This document shows positions 25,206 through 34,300 of a stretch of DNA of 64,000 bases, piece by piece. Position numbers and translations under genes: made by a program. The stretch's first letter is position 1. Each line of letters starts with the position of its first letter. The notes under the pieces are model-generated. The model ran no database searches. It was not told the DNA's origin and worked only from the letters and a program-made list of their open reading frames with translations. Origin of the DNA: Phreatobacter cathodiphilus (GTDB lineage Bacteria > Pseudomonadota > Alphaproteobacteria > Rhizobiales > Phreatobacteraceae); assembly GCF_003008515.1 (NCBI RefSeq), contig NZ_CP027668.1, positions 1,170,001 to 1,234,000 on the forward strand. The letters are read 5' to 3'.

Positions 25206-25652
25206 ATGCGCGGTTGGTCATCCATGCCGGCTCTGCTGGCGCTGCCGATCCTCGCCGCCCTCGGTGGCACGGCCGGCGCCCAGACCCGCAGCGTCGCCAT
25301 CGTCGAGGAGCGGGGCAGGGGCGGCGAGATCGTCACGCGCCACCTCTATCACTGCGCGGGCTGTGCCGTGCGCCGGACCCGCGCCGGTGTCTGGCGCGAA
25401 CGCCCGCCCGTCGTCGACTATCGCCAGGCACTGCCCATCTACCAGCCGCCGATCTACACGCACCCGCCGCACGTCATGCCGCTGCGGCCGGTCGGCCCGG
25501 GCTCGGCAGCCTATCCGGTGACGGGCGCTCCGGCGCGGCCCGCCATGGCGCCGCGCCAGCCCTATTACCCGAGCGGCTCCGAGGCGCGGGTCATCACCCT
25601 CGACGGCCCGGCCGCGGGGGCGCCACGCCGGCGGCCGCCGGGCCGGCCCTGA
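25206..25652 (+). CDS. Small secreted protein of unknown function
   Basis: A 148-residue protein with a clear signal peptide (MPALLALPILAALGGTAGAQ). The mature part has a two-Cys motif (YHCAGCAVRRTRAG) and a long Pro/Arg-rich low-complexity region (YQPPIYTHPPHVMPLRPVG, PAAGAPRRRPPG). I do not recognise a domain. It ends against the convergent rlmB gene with no gap. Confidence 0.65.
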   Translation: MRGWSSMPALLALPILAALGGTAGAQTRSVAIVEERGRGGEIVTRHLYHCAGCAVRRTRAGVWRERPPVVDYRQALPIYQPPIYTHPPHVMPLRPVGPGSAAYPVTGAPARPAMAPRQPYYPSGSEARVITLDGPAAGAPRRRPPGRP

Positions 25653-26486
25653 TCAGCGGCGCAGGCCGAGCCGCGTCGTCACCGCGTAGAGCGCCAGGGC
25701 GGCGGCATTGGAGACGTTGAGGCTCTTGATGGCGCCGGGCATGTCGATGCGCGCCAGCGTATCGCAGGTATCGCGGGTGAGCTGGCGCAGGCCCTTGCCC
25801 TCGGCGCCGAGCACCAGCGCCACTGGCTCGCGCAGCGTCACCGCGTCGAGATCCGTCTCGCCCTCGCTGTCGAGGCCGATCACCTGGAAGCCGCGGTCCT
25901 TGAGCTCCGTCATGGCGCGCGACAGGTTCTGCACGGTGACGAAGGGAACATGCTCGAGGCCGCCCGAGGCGCTCTTGGCGAGCACCCCGGTCGCCTCCGG
26001 CGAATGCCGGTTGGTGGTGACGATGGCCTTCACGCCGAAGGCGGCGGCCGAACGAACGATGGCGCCGACATTGTGCGGATCGGTGATCTGGTCGAGCAGC
26101 AGCAGCACGCCCTCGGCCGGCATGGTGTCGAGATGGGGCGGGTCGAGCGCATCCGCTTCGGCGAAGAGACCCTGGTGCACCGCGTCCGGCGTCGCGGCGA
26201 GGCGGCGGTCGATGTCGCGCACCGGCACGATGGTGGCCTGGTGGGCGATGCCCTCCTCGTCGAGCCGCTTGGCGCCGTTCTCGGTGGCGAGCAGCAGGCG
26301 AATCCGCCGGTCCTTGTTGCGCAGCGCCTCGGACACGGTGTGCCAGCCGTAGAGCAGCACGGTCCCGGTGGCGAATTCCGGTGCCGGCTCGCGCAGCACG
26401 CGGCCGCCGCGGCCCTTGAACGGTTTGCCGGGCTTGGAGAAGGGGCGGAAGGGCTTTTTCGGGCCCTTGGGAGGCGGTGTGGTCAT
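25653..26486 (-). CDS. rlmB: 23S rRNA 2'-O-methyltransferase RlmB (SpoU/TrmH family)
   Basis: A 277-residue SPOUT methyltransferase. After a basic Pro/Lys-rich N-terminus comes a substrate-binding domain (GWHTVSEALRN) and the SpoU domain with LLLDQITDPHNVGAIVRSAAAFG (motif 1, shown in part), VALVLGAEGKGLRQL (motif 2) and SLNVSNAAALALYA (motif 3). RlmB methylates G2251 in the peptidyl-transferase region of 23S rRNA; TrmH of the same fold acts on tRNA, but this form fits RlmB better. ATG 26486 gives the usual length. Confidence 0.9.
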   Translation of the reverse strand: MTTPPPKGPKKPFRPFSKPGKPFKGRGGRVLREPAPEFATGTVLLYGWHTVSEALRNKDRRIRLLLATENGAKRLDEEGIAHQATIVPVRDIDRRLAATPDAVHQGLFAEADALDPPHLDTMPAEGVLLLLDQITDPHNVGAIVRSAAAFGVKAIVTTNRHSPEATGVLAKSASGGLEHVPFVTVQNLSRAMTELKDRGFQVIGLDSEGETDLDAVTLREPVALVLGAEGKGLRQLTRDTCDTLARIDMPGAIKSLNVSNAAALALYAVTTRLGLRR

Positions 26487-26619
26487 GGGTCCTCTTCCCA
26501 CGCGCCGCCCGGCTTCGCAATGGGCCACGCCACGATGAAGCTTTGCCGGTTGACAGGGAGGGGGGGCGTCCCTATCAAGCCCGCCACGCCCTGCGGCCAC
26601 GGCCGCACGGGACTGGGAC

Positions 26620-26704
26620 GGGGGAATGTCCCGAGCGGCAAAGGGGGCGGACTGTAAATCCGCTGGCTACGCCTTCGTAGGTTCGAGTCCTACTTCCCCC
26701 ACCA
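26620..26704 (+). tRNA. tRNA-Tyr (anticodon GTA)
   Basis: The acceptor stem GGGGGAA (26620-26626) pairs with TTCCCCC (26694-26700). The D-arm is followed by CGGACTGTAAATCCG with anticodon GTA, a long type II variable arm (CTGGCTACGCCTTCGTAG region) and the T-arm with GTTCGAGTCC. ACCA is encoded at 26701-26704. Length 85 nt including CCA fits bacterial tRNA-Tyr. Confidence 0.95.
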
Positions 26705-26763
26705 TCCCACCCCCGGCGTTTCATACGAGAGTCGAAGTCGTCGTCGCTCCCGCGGCCGGCCCC

Positions 26764-29133
26764 TCAGGACGACGGGCCCGACGGGATGACGATGGTCCGT
26801 GCCTCGGCGAGGCCGATCCCCGCGGCGCGGAAGGCGGTGAGGATGGCGCGGTAGAGGTCGGAGCGCACCCGGTCGAGATTCGACACCCGGTCGCAGAGGA
26901 CCGACAGATCGAAATCGATGCCGACCTCGCTGACGCGCACGATGGACACCGAGGGCGCCGAGGTCTTCAGCACGTTGGCGTGCTCCTCGCCGGCGCGGCG
27001 GAGAATGTCGAAGACGCTGTCGAGGTCGCTGTCGCGGGCGACCGAGAGCCGCACCGTCGCCCGGTGCGTGGCATCCACCAGCGAGCGGTTCTTCACGATC
27101 GACGACACGATGTCCGAGTTCGGCACGATGACCGTCGAGTTCTCGCCGAGCGTCAGTTCGGTGGCGCGCACGCTGATCTTGGTGACCTTGCCCTCCTCGC
27201 CCTTGACCACGATGGTGTCGCCGACGCGGATCGGCCGTTCGGCGAGCACGATCAGCCCGGCGACGAAATTCTGCACCACCTGCTGCAGGCCGAAGCCGAT
27301 GCCGACCGACAGGGCGCCGGCGACGAGCGCGACGTTCTGCAACTGCACGCCGGCCACCGCGAGCGCCACCGTCATGGCGACGAGGAAGCCCGCATAGCCC
27401 GCGACCGTCGTGACGGAATGGCGCACGCCGTCGTTGAGGCCGGTGCGGGGCAGGAGCTGTCCGTCGAGCCAGGAGACGAAGAGCCGCGTCACCAGGAGCC
27501 CGGCGCTGAACAGGATGACGGCGATGCCGGCGGCGCCGAGCCAGCCGCGTACCTCGCCGAAGCGGACGCCGAAGAACACGTCCTCGAACGGGTTGAGATT
27601 GCCGAATTCCAGTCCCCAGGGGCTGAACAGGACGAGGATGGTGAAGAGCACCGTCGCCACCCGCAGCATGCCGCCGATCACCGTGCCGGCGAGGTCGACG
27701 GTCGCCGGCCGTACGCCGAAGGCCGAGGAGAGCGTGGCATTGGCTTTCGCGCCGGGCGCCACGGCATCGTAGAAGACCGTGTCGATGGCGACGTAGATCA
27801 GCACGGCGAGGCAGAGGATGATGGCGGTCGCCAGCGTCCGCCCGACCACGAAGCCCGAGAGGGCGATGAATCCCATCAGCAGCGAGCCGATGATGACCAG
27901 GGCGAGGACCCAGAAGAACGGCCGCATCAGGTGGAGCGGCAGGGCGATGAGACCCGACACCGGCGGATCGGCGAAGCGCGGCTTGTAGCGCAGCAGCAAT
28001 GCCGCGCCCGTCACCGTCACCCAGAGCGACACCAGCGCCGTGACCGCGACGGTGACCGACAGGTGGGTCTCCGCCAGTTGGACCACGCCGAGCATGACCA
28101 GTCCGACGAGATAGGTGGCCAGCACCACGTCGAGGAACAGGACCGAGCGGCCGGCGGTCCCGTCGTCGGTCTTCAGCACGCGGTACGCCGCGTGCCGCGG
28201 CGAGAACACGGCGTGGGTGGCGCCGGTGGCGAGGCCATAGACGAGGACGGCCCCGGCGAGCCCGAGCAGGAAGGTCTGGATGTCCTCCGGCCCGACGTCG
28301 AAGCGGGCGACGGCGATCCAGATGAGCAGGCTCACCGCCAGATAGGGCAGGGCGCGCATGGCCAGGACGAGGTAGGCGAGGGCGACGATGCGCGCCTTGC
28401 TGGGGGCCTCCTCGCCCCCGGCGATGGCGCTGGCCCGAAACCGCTCGAAGCGCCGCCTCGCCCAGGTGAGCAGCCCCGCGGTCACCAGCGAGAGACCGGC
28501 GAGGCCGCCGATGACCGGCCAGGCGTCGCCGCGCGACATGCCGCGGGACAGTTCCTCCGCCTTGAAGCCGAGCCGCGCCCTGAGGTTGGGCAGGCTGATC
28601 TCGACGAGCTGGCGCCAGAACCGCGGATAGAGGATGGAGTTCTGGTGCGCGAAGATGCGCGAAGTGAAGAGTTCGCGCCGCGCCTCGTTGATCTCGCCCC
28701 ATATCTGCTCCGCCTGGACGAGCAGGGCCCGCGTCGCCCTGAGGTGCCGCTCGATCTCGCCGACCGTGTCCTGCTTCTGTCGCCGGGACGCGGCGACGTC
28801 GGCCGCTTCGGCCGGTGCGCCCGCGGCCGGCGCCGGCCCGAGTTCGCTGAGCTGGGCGTTCTCGGCCGTCAGGCGCTGCTGCAGGGCGCCGACGATCTCG
28901 CGCAACGTGTCGCGCACCGGTTCGATCTTCTCGCGCAGGTCCAGAAGGCCGGCGAAATTCTCCGCCTGCGCCTCCTGATCGCGCTCGACCTCCGCGATGA
29001 TGCGGCGGGCCTCGGCGACCTTCTGGCTCTCCTCCACCGTGATGGTTTCGGCCCGCAGCGCGAGCGGCGCGGCCGCAGCCAGGGCGAGGGCCAGCGTCAG
29101 GAACAGCGGCAAGAGGCGGCGCACGGGTGACAC
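26764..29133 (-). CDS. DUF3772-containing mechanosensitive ion channel (MscS superfamily)
   Basis: A 789-residue inner-membrane channel. After a signal peptide (LFLTLALALAAAAPLALRA) come about 170 residues of periplasmic coiled-coil/DUF3772 region, then about ten hydrophobic helices. The MscS core near residues 590-690 shows the pore-lining helix (VGIGFGLQQVVQNFVAG) and beta domain (GDTIVVKGEEGKVTKI, VIVPNSDIVSS). It ends with the mixed alpha/beta C-terminal domain. It protects against osmotic downshock by analogy. The GTG at 29133 is the likely start, with alternatives within a few codons. Convergent with tRNA-Tyr. Confidence 0.9.
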   Translation of the reverse strand: MSPVRRLLPLFLTLALALAAAAPLALRAETITVEESQKVAEARRIIAEVERDQEAQAENFAGLLDLREKIEPVRDTLREIVGALQQRLTAENAQLSELGPAPAAGAPAEAADVAASRRQKQDTVGEIERHLRATRALLVQAEQIWGEINEARRELFTSRIFAHQNSILYPRFWRQLVEISLPNLRARLGFKAEELSRGMSRGDAWPVIGGLAGLSLVTAGLLTWARRRFERFRASAIAGGEEAPSKARIVALAYLVLAMRALPYLAVSLLIWIAVARFDVGPEDIQTFLLGLAGAVLVYGLATGATHAVFSPRHAAYRVLKTDDGTAGRSVLFLDVVLATYLVGLVMLGVVQLAETHLSVTVAVTALVSLWVTVTGAALLLRYKPRFADPPVSGLIALPLHLMRPFFWVLALVIIGSLLMGFIALSGFVVGRTLATAIILCLAVLIYVAIDTVFYDAVAPGAKANATLSSAFGVRPATVDLAGTVIGGMLRVATVLFTILVLFSPWGLEFGNLNPFEDVFFGVRFGEVRGWLGAAGIAVILFSAGLLVTRLFVSWLDGQLLPRTGLNDGVRHSVTTVAGYAGFLVAMTVALAVAGVQLQNVALVAGALSVGIGFGLQQVVQNFVAGLIVLAERPIRVGDTIVVKGEEGKVTKISVRATELTLGENSTVIVPNSDIVSSIVKNRSLVDATHRATVRLSVARDSDLDSVFDILRRAGEEHANVLKTSAPSVSIVRVSEVGIDFDLSVLCDRVSNLDRVRSDLYRAILTAFRAAGIGLAEARTIVIPSGPSS

Positions 29134-29220
29134 TCCGGGAAAGGTGGCGAGGCACCGCTAGCCGACCGCCTGCCGGATGACAACCCGCACTCGAACCGGC
29201 GGGCCGCCGCCCGCCGCGCG

Positions 29221-29988
29221 TCAGATGCCCGTGCCGTCCACCAGCGTCTCGCCGACGATGTGCTGGCGGATGCCGGCGACCAGGTCCGGAACCTGGGACT
29301 GGCTTCGCCGGCGTGGCCGCGGTGCGTCGACGATGGTGTCCGCGACCACCCGCCCGGGGCTGCCGGCCAGCACCACCACCCGGTCGGCGAGATAGGTCGC
29401 CTCCTCGATGTCGTGGGTGACGAAGAGCACGGTCTTGCCGGTGAGCTGCCAGATGCGGACGAGTTCGTCCTGCAGCCCCTCGCGGGTGATGGCGTCGAGC
29501 GCCGAGAAGGGCTCGTCCATCAGCAGCACTTCCGGCTCCACGGCGAGGGCGCGGGCGAGGGAGACGCGCTGGCGCTGCCCGCCGGAGAGCTGGTGCGGCC
29601 AGCGCTCTGCGAGGTGCGCGAGGCCGACGATCTCCAGCGCGGCGCCGGCCTTGTGGCGGCGTTCCGTGCGGCTGAGGCCGCCGCCCTCGAGGCCGAAGGC
29701 GACGTTGTCGATCACCGTCCGCCAGGGCAGCAGGCGCGAGTCCTGGAAGACGAGCGCGAGCGGCTGGCGCTGGCCCGGCCGCGGCGTGATCCGCACGGAG
29801 CCGGAACTCGCCGTGGCGAGCCCGATCAGCACGCGCAGGAGCGTCGACTTGCCGACGCCCGACGAGCCGACGATGGCGATGAAGGCACCGCGCGGCACGG
29901 CCAGGTCCAGGCCGCGCAGAACCTCGTTGCGCTGGCCGTCGCGCGCGAAGGTGAGGCCCAGATCCTCGATGTCGATCACGCTTTCCAT
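29221..29988 (-). CDS. ABC importer ATPase (SsuB/TauB-type)
   Basis: A 255-residue ATPase: Walker A GSSGVGKST, Q-loop in LVFQDSRLLPW, signature LSGGQRQRVSLARAL, Walker B VLLMDEPFSALD and H-loop VTHDIEEA. The DSRLLPW segment is typical for nitrate/sulfonate/taurine-type importers. ATG 29988 overlaps the permease stop by 13 bp; a GTG at 30000 would add four residues. Third gene of a binding protein-permease-ATPase operon. Substrate not certain. Confidence 0.92.
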   Translation of the reverse strand: MESVIDIEDLGLTFARDGQRNEVLRGLDLAVPRGAFIAIVGSSGVGKSTLLRVLIGLATASSGSVRITPRPGQRQPLALVFQDSRLLPWRTVIDNVAFGLEGGGLSRTERRHKAGAALEIVGLAHLAERWPHQLSGGQRQRVSLARALAVEPEVLLMDEPFSALDAITREGLQDELVRIWQLTGKTVLFVTHDIEEATYLADRVVVLAGSPGRVVADTIVDAPRPRRRSQSQVPDLVAGIRQHIVGETLVDGTGI

Positions 29989-30785
29989 CTGAGCACCCAC
30001 CCCTGAACCGCCACGAAGACTGTGTCGAGAATCCCGTAGAGCGCCGCCATGGTCAGCATGTAGACGACGACGAGTTCGGTCGCGAGCAGGCTGGAGGCCT
30101 GGATCATCCTCTGCCCGAGGCCCGGCACGCCGAAGATCTCGGCCGCCACCACCGCCATCCAGGCCTGGCCGAGGGCCGTGCGCAGGCCGACCAGGATGCC
30201 CGGCATGGCCGCCGGCAACAGGATCTTGGTGAGCCGCTCCCGGGCCGAGCGGAAGCCGAAGGCCTCGGCCACCTCGACGAGGTCGCGGTCGACGCCGCGG
30301 ATGGCGCCGTGGGCGGCGAAGAACACGATCCAGAACACGCCGATGGCGATGATGAACACCGCCGCAGCCGGACTCACCCCGAACCAGATGATGGCGAAGG
30401 GCACCCAGGCGAGGCCGGGGATCGGGCGCAGCACCCGCACCACCCAGGAGCTCATGTCCTCGGCGAGCCGCGACATGCCCGTGGCGACGCCGGCGATGAG
30501 GCCGAGCACCGCGCCGGTCACGAGGCCGATCGTGTAGTGGCCGAGGCTCGCGCCGACCGCGGCGCTCCAGGCGCCCGACTGGAGCTCCGCCCAGAAGGCG
30601 GCCGGGATGACGCTCGGCGCCGGCAGCAGCATGGGATTGAACAGGCCGAGCCGCGGCAGCGCCTCCCAGACGAGAACGAAAAGGGCGAGGCCCGCCGCGG
30701 CGAGGCCGGTGCGCCTCAGTCCGTCCAGCGCGGGTCGGGCAGGCACGGCTGTCGGCGGTGCGACGGAAAGGGTGGTATCGGTCAT
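29976..30785 (-). CDS. ABC importer permease (SsuC/TauC-type)
   Basis: A 269-residue inner-membrane permease with six hydrophobic helices and the EAA-like cytoplasmic loop VEVAEAFGFRSARERLTKILLPAAMPGILVG, which contacts the ATPase (shown here only by its start and end: VEVAEAFG ... AAMPGILVG). The N-terminal 25 residues are cytosolic. It belongs to the BPD_transp_1 family with taurine, sulfonate and nitrate importers. It overlaps the ATPase gene by 13 bp and starts 22 bp after the binding-protein stop. Confidence 0.9.
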   Translation of the reverse strand: MTDTTLSVAPPTAVPARPALDGLRRTGLAAAGLALFVLVWEALPRLGLFNPMLLPAPSVIPAAFWAELQSGAWSAAVGASLGHYTIGLVTGAVLGLIAGVATGMSRLAEDMSSWVVRVLRPIPGLAWVPFAIIWFGVSPAAAVFIIAIGVFWIVFFAAHGAIRGVDRDLVEVAEAFGFRSARERLTKILLPAAMPGILVGLRTALGQAWMAVVAAEIFGVPGLGQRMIQASSLLATELVVVYMLTMAALYGILDTVFVAVQGWVLRWKA

Positions 30786-30807
30786 GGCGTCGGTCCCGTC
30801 CGCGGCC

Positions 30808-31830
30808 TCAACTGGCCGCCGGCGCCCGCTCGAAGAAGCGGGTCTCGAACAGCCCGTCGAGCGACACGGATTCGCGCAGCGAGCCGAGCTTCACCTGGTA
30901 GTCCTGCATGGCGGCCGTCGGCGCGATGATGGCGCGCGGATCGATGCTGAACTTGCTCGCCGGCGACTTCAGAGCCGCCCGGATGATGGCGGGATCGACG
31001 ATGCCCTTGGCGAGGTTGGCGGCGACGTCCGGTGCCGCCTTGTCGGGGTCCTGCGTCAGCAGCCGCCCCGCCTTCACGAGGCCGTTGACGAGCCCCTGCA
31101 CCCGCTCCTCGTTGCGGGCGAGGAAGGCGCCGGAGATCGCGACCACCGACCCCGGCTGACCCGGGAACAGCTCGTCGCCGACGGCGATCAGCTTGATGGC
31201 CGGGTTGCGCTTCTGCACGATGGTCAGCGCCGGCTCGCGGATCGTGGCGCCCTCGACGGCGTCGGCGAGGATGGCCTGCTGGGTCGCGTCGATGCCCATG
31301 GCGACGATCTCGACATCGGCCCGGTCGGCCTTGATCTGCTCCCAGAGCCAGTACTGCAGCGTGGTGTTGGGCACGGAACCCGGCGGCTGGGTGGCGAGCC
31401 GCGCCGGCTTGCCGGTCTGGGCGCGATAGGCGCGGAAGGCCTCGGCATGGGAGGTGCCGGGCTTGAAGAAGGCGGCGAGGCGCGGCGTCGCCACGAAGAC
31501 GTTCTCGCCGGTGGCGGTACTGGCCACCACCTTGACGTCCACCCCGCGCGACCGGGCGACGCCGAGCGGCGCGACCCCGGCGACGTAGATGTCGATCGTT
31601 CCCGAGGCCAGCGCCTGGATCATGTTGGGGCCGGATTCAAAGGTGGTGATGGCGAGGTCGAGGCCGGCTTCGCGGGCCCAGCCTTGCCGGTCGACGACGA
31701 AGAGTGGTGCGGCACCGACGATCGGGATGACGCCGACCCGGGCCCTGGCGCTCTGGGCGCGGGCGGAGGTGAACGCGGGGGCGGCGAGCGCGGCGCCGAG
31801 CACGGTGCGGCGGGTCAGGGGGAAGGACAT
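30808..31830 (-). CDS. ABC importer solute-binding protein (NMT1/SsuA-like)
   Basis: A 340-residue periplasmic protein with a twin-arginine-like signal (LTRRTVLGAALAAPAFTSARA). The mature part shows the NMT1/TauA pattern: APLFVVDRQGWAREAGLDL, LASGTIDIYVAGVAPLGVAR and a later LADAVEGATIREPAL. Family ligands are sulfonates, nitrate, taurine or thiamine precursors; this one has no clear diagnostic residue. First gene of the operon; the upstream gap of 160 bp is AT-rich and holds the terminator of the preceding ligase gene, so its promoter is near 31850. Confidence 0.88.
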   Translation of the reverse strand: MSFPLTRRTVLGAALAAPAFTSARAQSARARVGVIPIVGAAPLFVVDRQGWAREAGLDLAITTFESGPNMIQALASGTIDIYVAGVAPLGVARSRGVDVKVVASTATGENVFVATPRLAAFFKPGTSHAEAFRAYRAQTGKPARLATQPPGSVPNTTLQYWLWEQIKADRADVEIVAMGIDATQQAILADAVEGATIREPALTIVQKRNPAIKLIAVGDELFPGQPGSVVAISGAFLARNEERVQGLVNGLVKAGRLLTQDPDKAAPDVAANLAKGIVDPAIIRAALKSPASKFSIDPRAIIAPTAAMQDYQVKLGSLRESVSLDGLFETRFFERAPAAS

Positions 31831-31902
31831 GGCACGACCTGTTTCGGACGGAAAACGAGGTCGGAGGAATAAGAAAATTCTCTCTAAGCGGCAATTGGCG
31901 CG

Positions 31903-31940
31903 GGAAAATAAAAGAAAAAGTCTCCAGTGTGACTTGGAGA
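31903..31940 (-). terminator. Intrinsic terminator of the Liv/ligase operon
   Basis: On the minus strand TCTCCA-N8-TGGAGA (31940-31921) is followed by CTTTTTCTTTTATTTT (31920-31905), a strong U-tract. It lies 53 bp after the stop of the CoA ligase, the last gene of the importer operon, and before the next importer's promoter. Confidence 0.85.
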
Positions 31941-31992
31941 GGAGAAGAATTGTCGCGGCAGGCTGGATGCGGCGGGGCCGATGTTCCCCGCC

Positions 31993-33639
31993 TCAGCGGG
32001 GAGCCGGCGCCCCCAGTCCGTCGCGCAGCACGCGCTTCATCACCTTGCCGTTGGCGTTGCGCGGCAACGGCTCGCTCTGGATCGTCAGCGTCTCCGGCAC
32101 CTTGTAGTCGGAGAGCCGCGCGGCGCACCAGGCGTGCAGGGTTTCCGGCGCCGGGTCGCTCGCGTCCGTGACGACGAAGGCATGCACCCGCTCGCCGAGC
32201 ACGGGGCAAGGCACCGCCACGACGGCACATTCGACGACCCCCGGGCAGGCGATGAGGATCGTCTCCACCTCCGCGGTGAAGATCTTGTAGCCGCCGCGGT
32301 TGATCATGTCCTTCTTGCGGTCGAGGACCTGGACGAATCCCTCGGCGTCGATGCTGCCGATGTCGCCGGAATGCCAGAAGCCGGCGGTGAAGCCGGTTCG
32401 CGTCGCCTCCGGATTGTTCCAGTAGCCCCGGACGACGTGCGGCCCGCGGATCCAGATCTCGCCCACCTCGCCGCGCGGCACCTCTCGGCCCGCATCGTCG
32501 ACGACGATGATGTCGACGCCCGGCGCGGCGATGCCGACGCTGTGGCCGTGGGTCGGCGTGAAGCGCGGCGGCATGATCGTGGTCGGGGAGGTGGTCTCCG
32601 TCGCCCCATAGGCGTTCATCAGCTTCAGGCCGGGGCAGCGCTCGGCGAGCTTCTCGATCGTTGGGGTCGGCATGGGCGCGCCGCCATAGCCGCCGATGCG
32701 CCAGGCGGAGAGGTCGTGGGCGGCGAAATCGGGCTGCAGCAGGCAGAGATTGTACATGGCCGGCACCAGCACCGACATGGTCATCCGCTCGCGGGACGCC
32801 AGCACGAGGAAATCGGCGGCCTTGAAGGCGGGCATGATGACGAGGGTCGCCGCCGCCCTGACGGTGCAGGTGACGTTGGCGATGAGCCCGGTGACATGGC
32901 TGAGCGGCACGGCGGCGAGCGAGCGGTCGGCCGACGTCAGCGCCATGCAGTGCTCGTAGACCAGCGAGGAATGGACGATGCCGAGATGGGTGAGCATCGC
33001 CCCCTTCGGCCGTCCGGTCGTGCCCGACGTGTAGAGGATGACGGCCGTGTCCTCCTCCGCCACCGGCGCCACGGCCGGCGTCGGAGCGCCCGCATGGCGC
33101 ACCAGCACCGTCTCGAGGGTTTCGGCGCCCGCGGCCGTCCCTCCCACGGTGATGCGGCGGGACAGCCCTGGCGCCTCGGCCGCCGGCGGCAGGCGGTCGG
33201 CGAGGTCGGCCTCGTGGATCAGCAGGCCCGCGCCGCAATCGCCGAGGACATGGGCGATCTCCGGCCCCTGCAACCTCAGGCCCATCGGCACGGCGATGGC
33301 GCCGAGGCGGGCGAGGGCGAAGAGGACGGTGACGAATTCGGTGCGGTTGCCGATGAGCATGGCGACGCGGTCGCCGGCGGTGACGCCTTCGGCCGCGAGC
33401 GCCGCGGACAGCCGCTCCACCGCGGCGGCGAGGTCGGCATAGGTCAGCCTGGCGTCTCCGCAGACCACGGCCTCGCCGCCGGGCCGGCGGGCCGCCGCCT
33501 CCGCGAGGAGCGCGTAGAGGCTTTCCGGGCGGTCCGGGAAACAGGCGACGACCCGGTCGCCGAAATGCGCCTCGAGGCGGAGTTGCGGGCCGTCTTCGCC
33601 GATCCAGCTCGGCGCGGCGGAGGAGGTGTCAGACGGCAT
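31993..33639 (-). CDS. Acyl-CoA ligase (AMP-binding), last gene of the Liv importer operon
   Basis: A 548-residue ANL ligase: ILYTSGTTGRPKGAML, NAYGATETTSPT, WHSGDIGSIDAEGFV, the RKKDMINRGGYKIF hinge and PRNANGKVMKR with the C-terminal catalytic Lys. It makes an acyl-CoA from a carboxylic acid, ATP and CoA. Its start overlaps the LivF-type ATPase gene by 11 bp, so it is produced together with the importer. That suggests import and immediate activation of one acid, for example an aromatic or branched acid; this is inference. Confidence 0.9.
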   Translation of the reverse strand: MPSDTSSAAPSWIGEDGPQLRLEAHFGDRVVACFPDRPESLYALLAEAAARRPGGEAVVCGDARLTYADLAAAVERLSAALAAEGVTAGDRVAMLIGNRTEFVTVLFALARLGAIAVPMGLRLQGPEIAHVLGDCGAGLLIHEADLADRLPPAAEAPGLSRRITVGGTAAGAETLETVLVRHAGAPTPAVAPVAEEDTAVILYTSGTTGRPKGAMLTHLGIVHSSLVYEHCMALTSADRSLAAVPLSHVTGLIANVTCTVRAAATLVIMPAFKAADFLVLASRERMTMSVLVPAMYNLCLLQPDFAAHDLSAWRIGGYGGAPMPTPTIEKLAERCPGLKLMNAYGATETTSPTTIMPPRFTPTHGHSVGIAAPGVDIIVVDDAGREVPRGEVGEIWIRGPHVVRGYWNNPEATRTGFTAGFWHSGDIGSIDAEGFVQVLDRKKDMINRGGYKIFTAEVETILIACPGVVECAVVAVPCPVLGERVHAFVVTDASDPAPETLHAWCAARLSDYKVPETLTIQSEPLPRNANGKVMKRVLRDGLGAPAPR

Positions 33640-34300
33640 GGGAGGCGGCCACGTTGGCGCCCCGCTCGATCACATATTGCCGGTCGAACAGGGACTGGGA
33701 ATGGTTGAGGTCGGACTGCGAGATGAGCACCGAGAGCTCGGTGCCCTTCAGGCCGGAAATGACCTCGGAGAGACGGTGCGACAGAGCGGGGGCGACGCCC
33801 TCGAAGGGCTCGTCGAGCAGGAGCAGCCGCGTGCCGACCGCCATCGCACGGCACAGCGCCACCAGCTTCTGCTGGCCGCCGGAGAGGAGCAGGGCCTTGC
33901 GGTCCTTCATCGCCTCGACCTCCGGCAGCATGCCGTACACGAAGGCGAGGCGTTCCTCCGCCTTCAGGGTCTTCGACACCCAGACCGGCAGCAGGATGTT
34001 CTCCTCCACGGTGAGTTCCGGCACGAGCTGGCGGTCCTCGGGCATGTAGCCGATGCCGAGCGGCGCCCGGCCGTGCCGCGGCACGCCCGCGAGGTCCTGG
34101 CCGGCAAAGGCGATGCGCCCCTCGACCAGCGGCAGGTGGCCCATGATGGTGCGCATCAGCGTCGTCTTGCCGGCACCGTTGCGCCCGACGATGCCGATCA
34201 TCGCCCCCTGCGGCACGGCGATGGAAAAGCCGCGCAGGGCCTGCATCGACTGGATGGAGACGGCGAGCCCGGTCGCCTCGAGCAGGTTCGGGGCCGTCAT
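33629..34300 (-). CDS. livF: LivF-type ABC ATPase
   Basis: A 223-residue branched-chain amino-acid type ATPase: Walker A GRNGAGKTT, Q-loop region GYMPEDRQL, signature LLSGGQQKLVALCRAM, Walker B LLLLDEPFEGVAP, and SDLN instead of a His switch. LivF works with LivG as a heterodimer. The gene overlaps livG by 4 bp at its start and the ligase by 11 bp at its end. The presence of the ligase makes an organic acid substrate more likely than leucine. Confidence 0.88.
   Translation of the reverse strand: MTAPNLLEATGLAVSIQSMQALRGFSIAVPQGAMIGIVGRNGAGKTTLMRTIMGHLPLVEGRIAFAGQDLAGVPRHGRAPLGIGYMPEDRQLVPELTVEENILLPVWVSKTLKAEERLAFVYGMLPEVEAMKDRKALLLSGGQQKLVALCRAMAVGTRLLLLDEPFEGVAPALSHRLSEVISGLKGTELSVLISQSDLNHSQSLFDRQYVIERGANVAASHAV

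Noticed and set aside
26626-29155. Very long open frames (over 800 codons) on both strands across the mechanosensitive channel gene
   Set aside because: They are a by-product of high G+C codon usage; only the minus-strand frame with signal peptide, helices and MscS motifs looks like a real protein.
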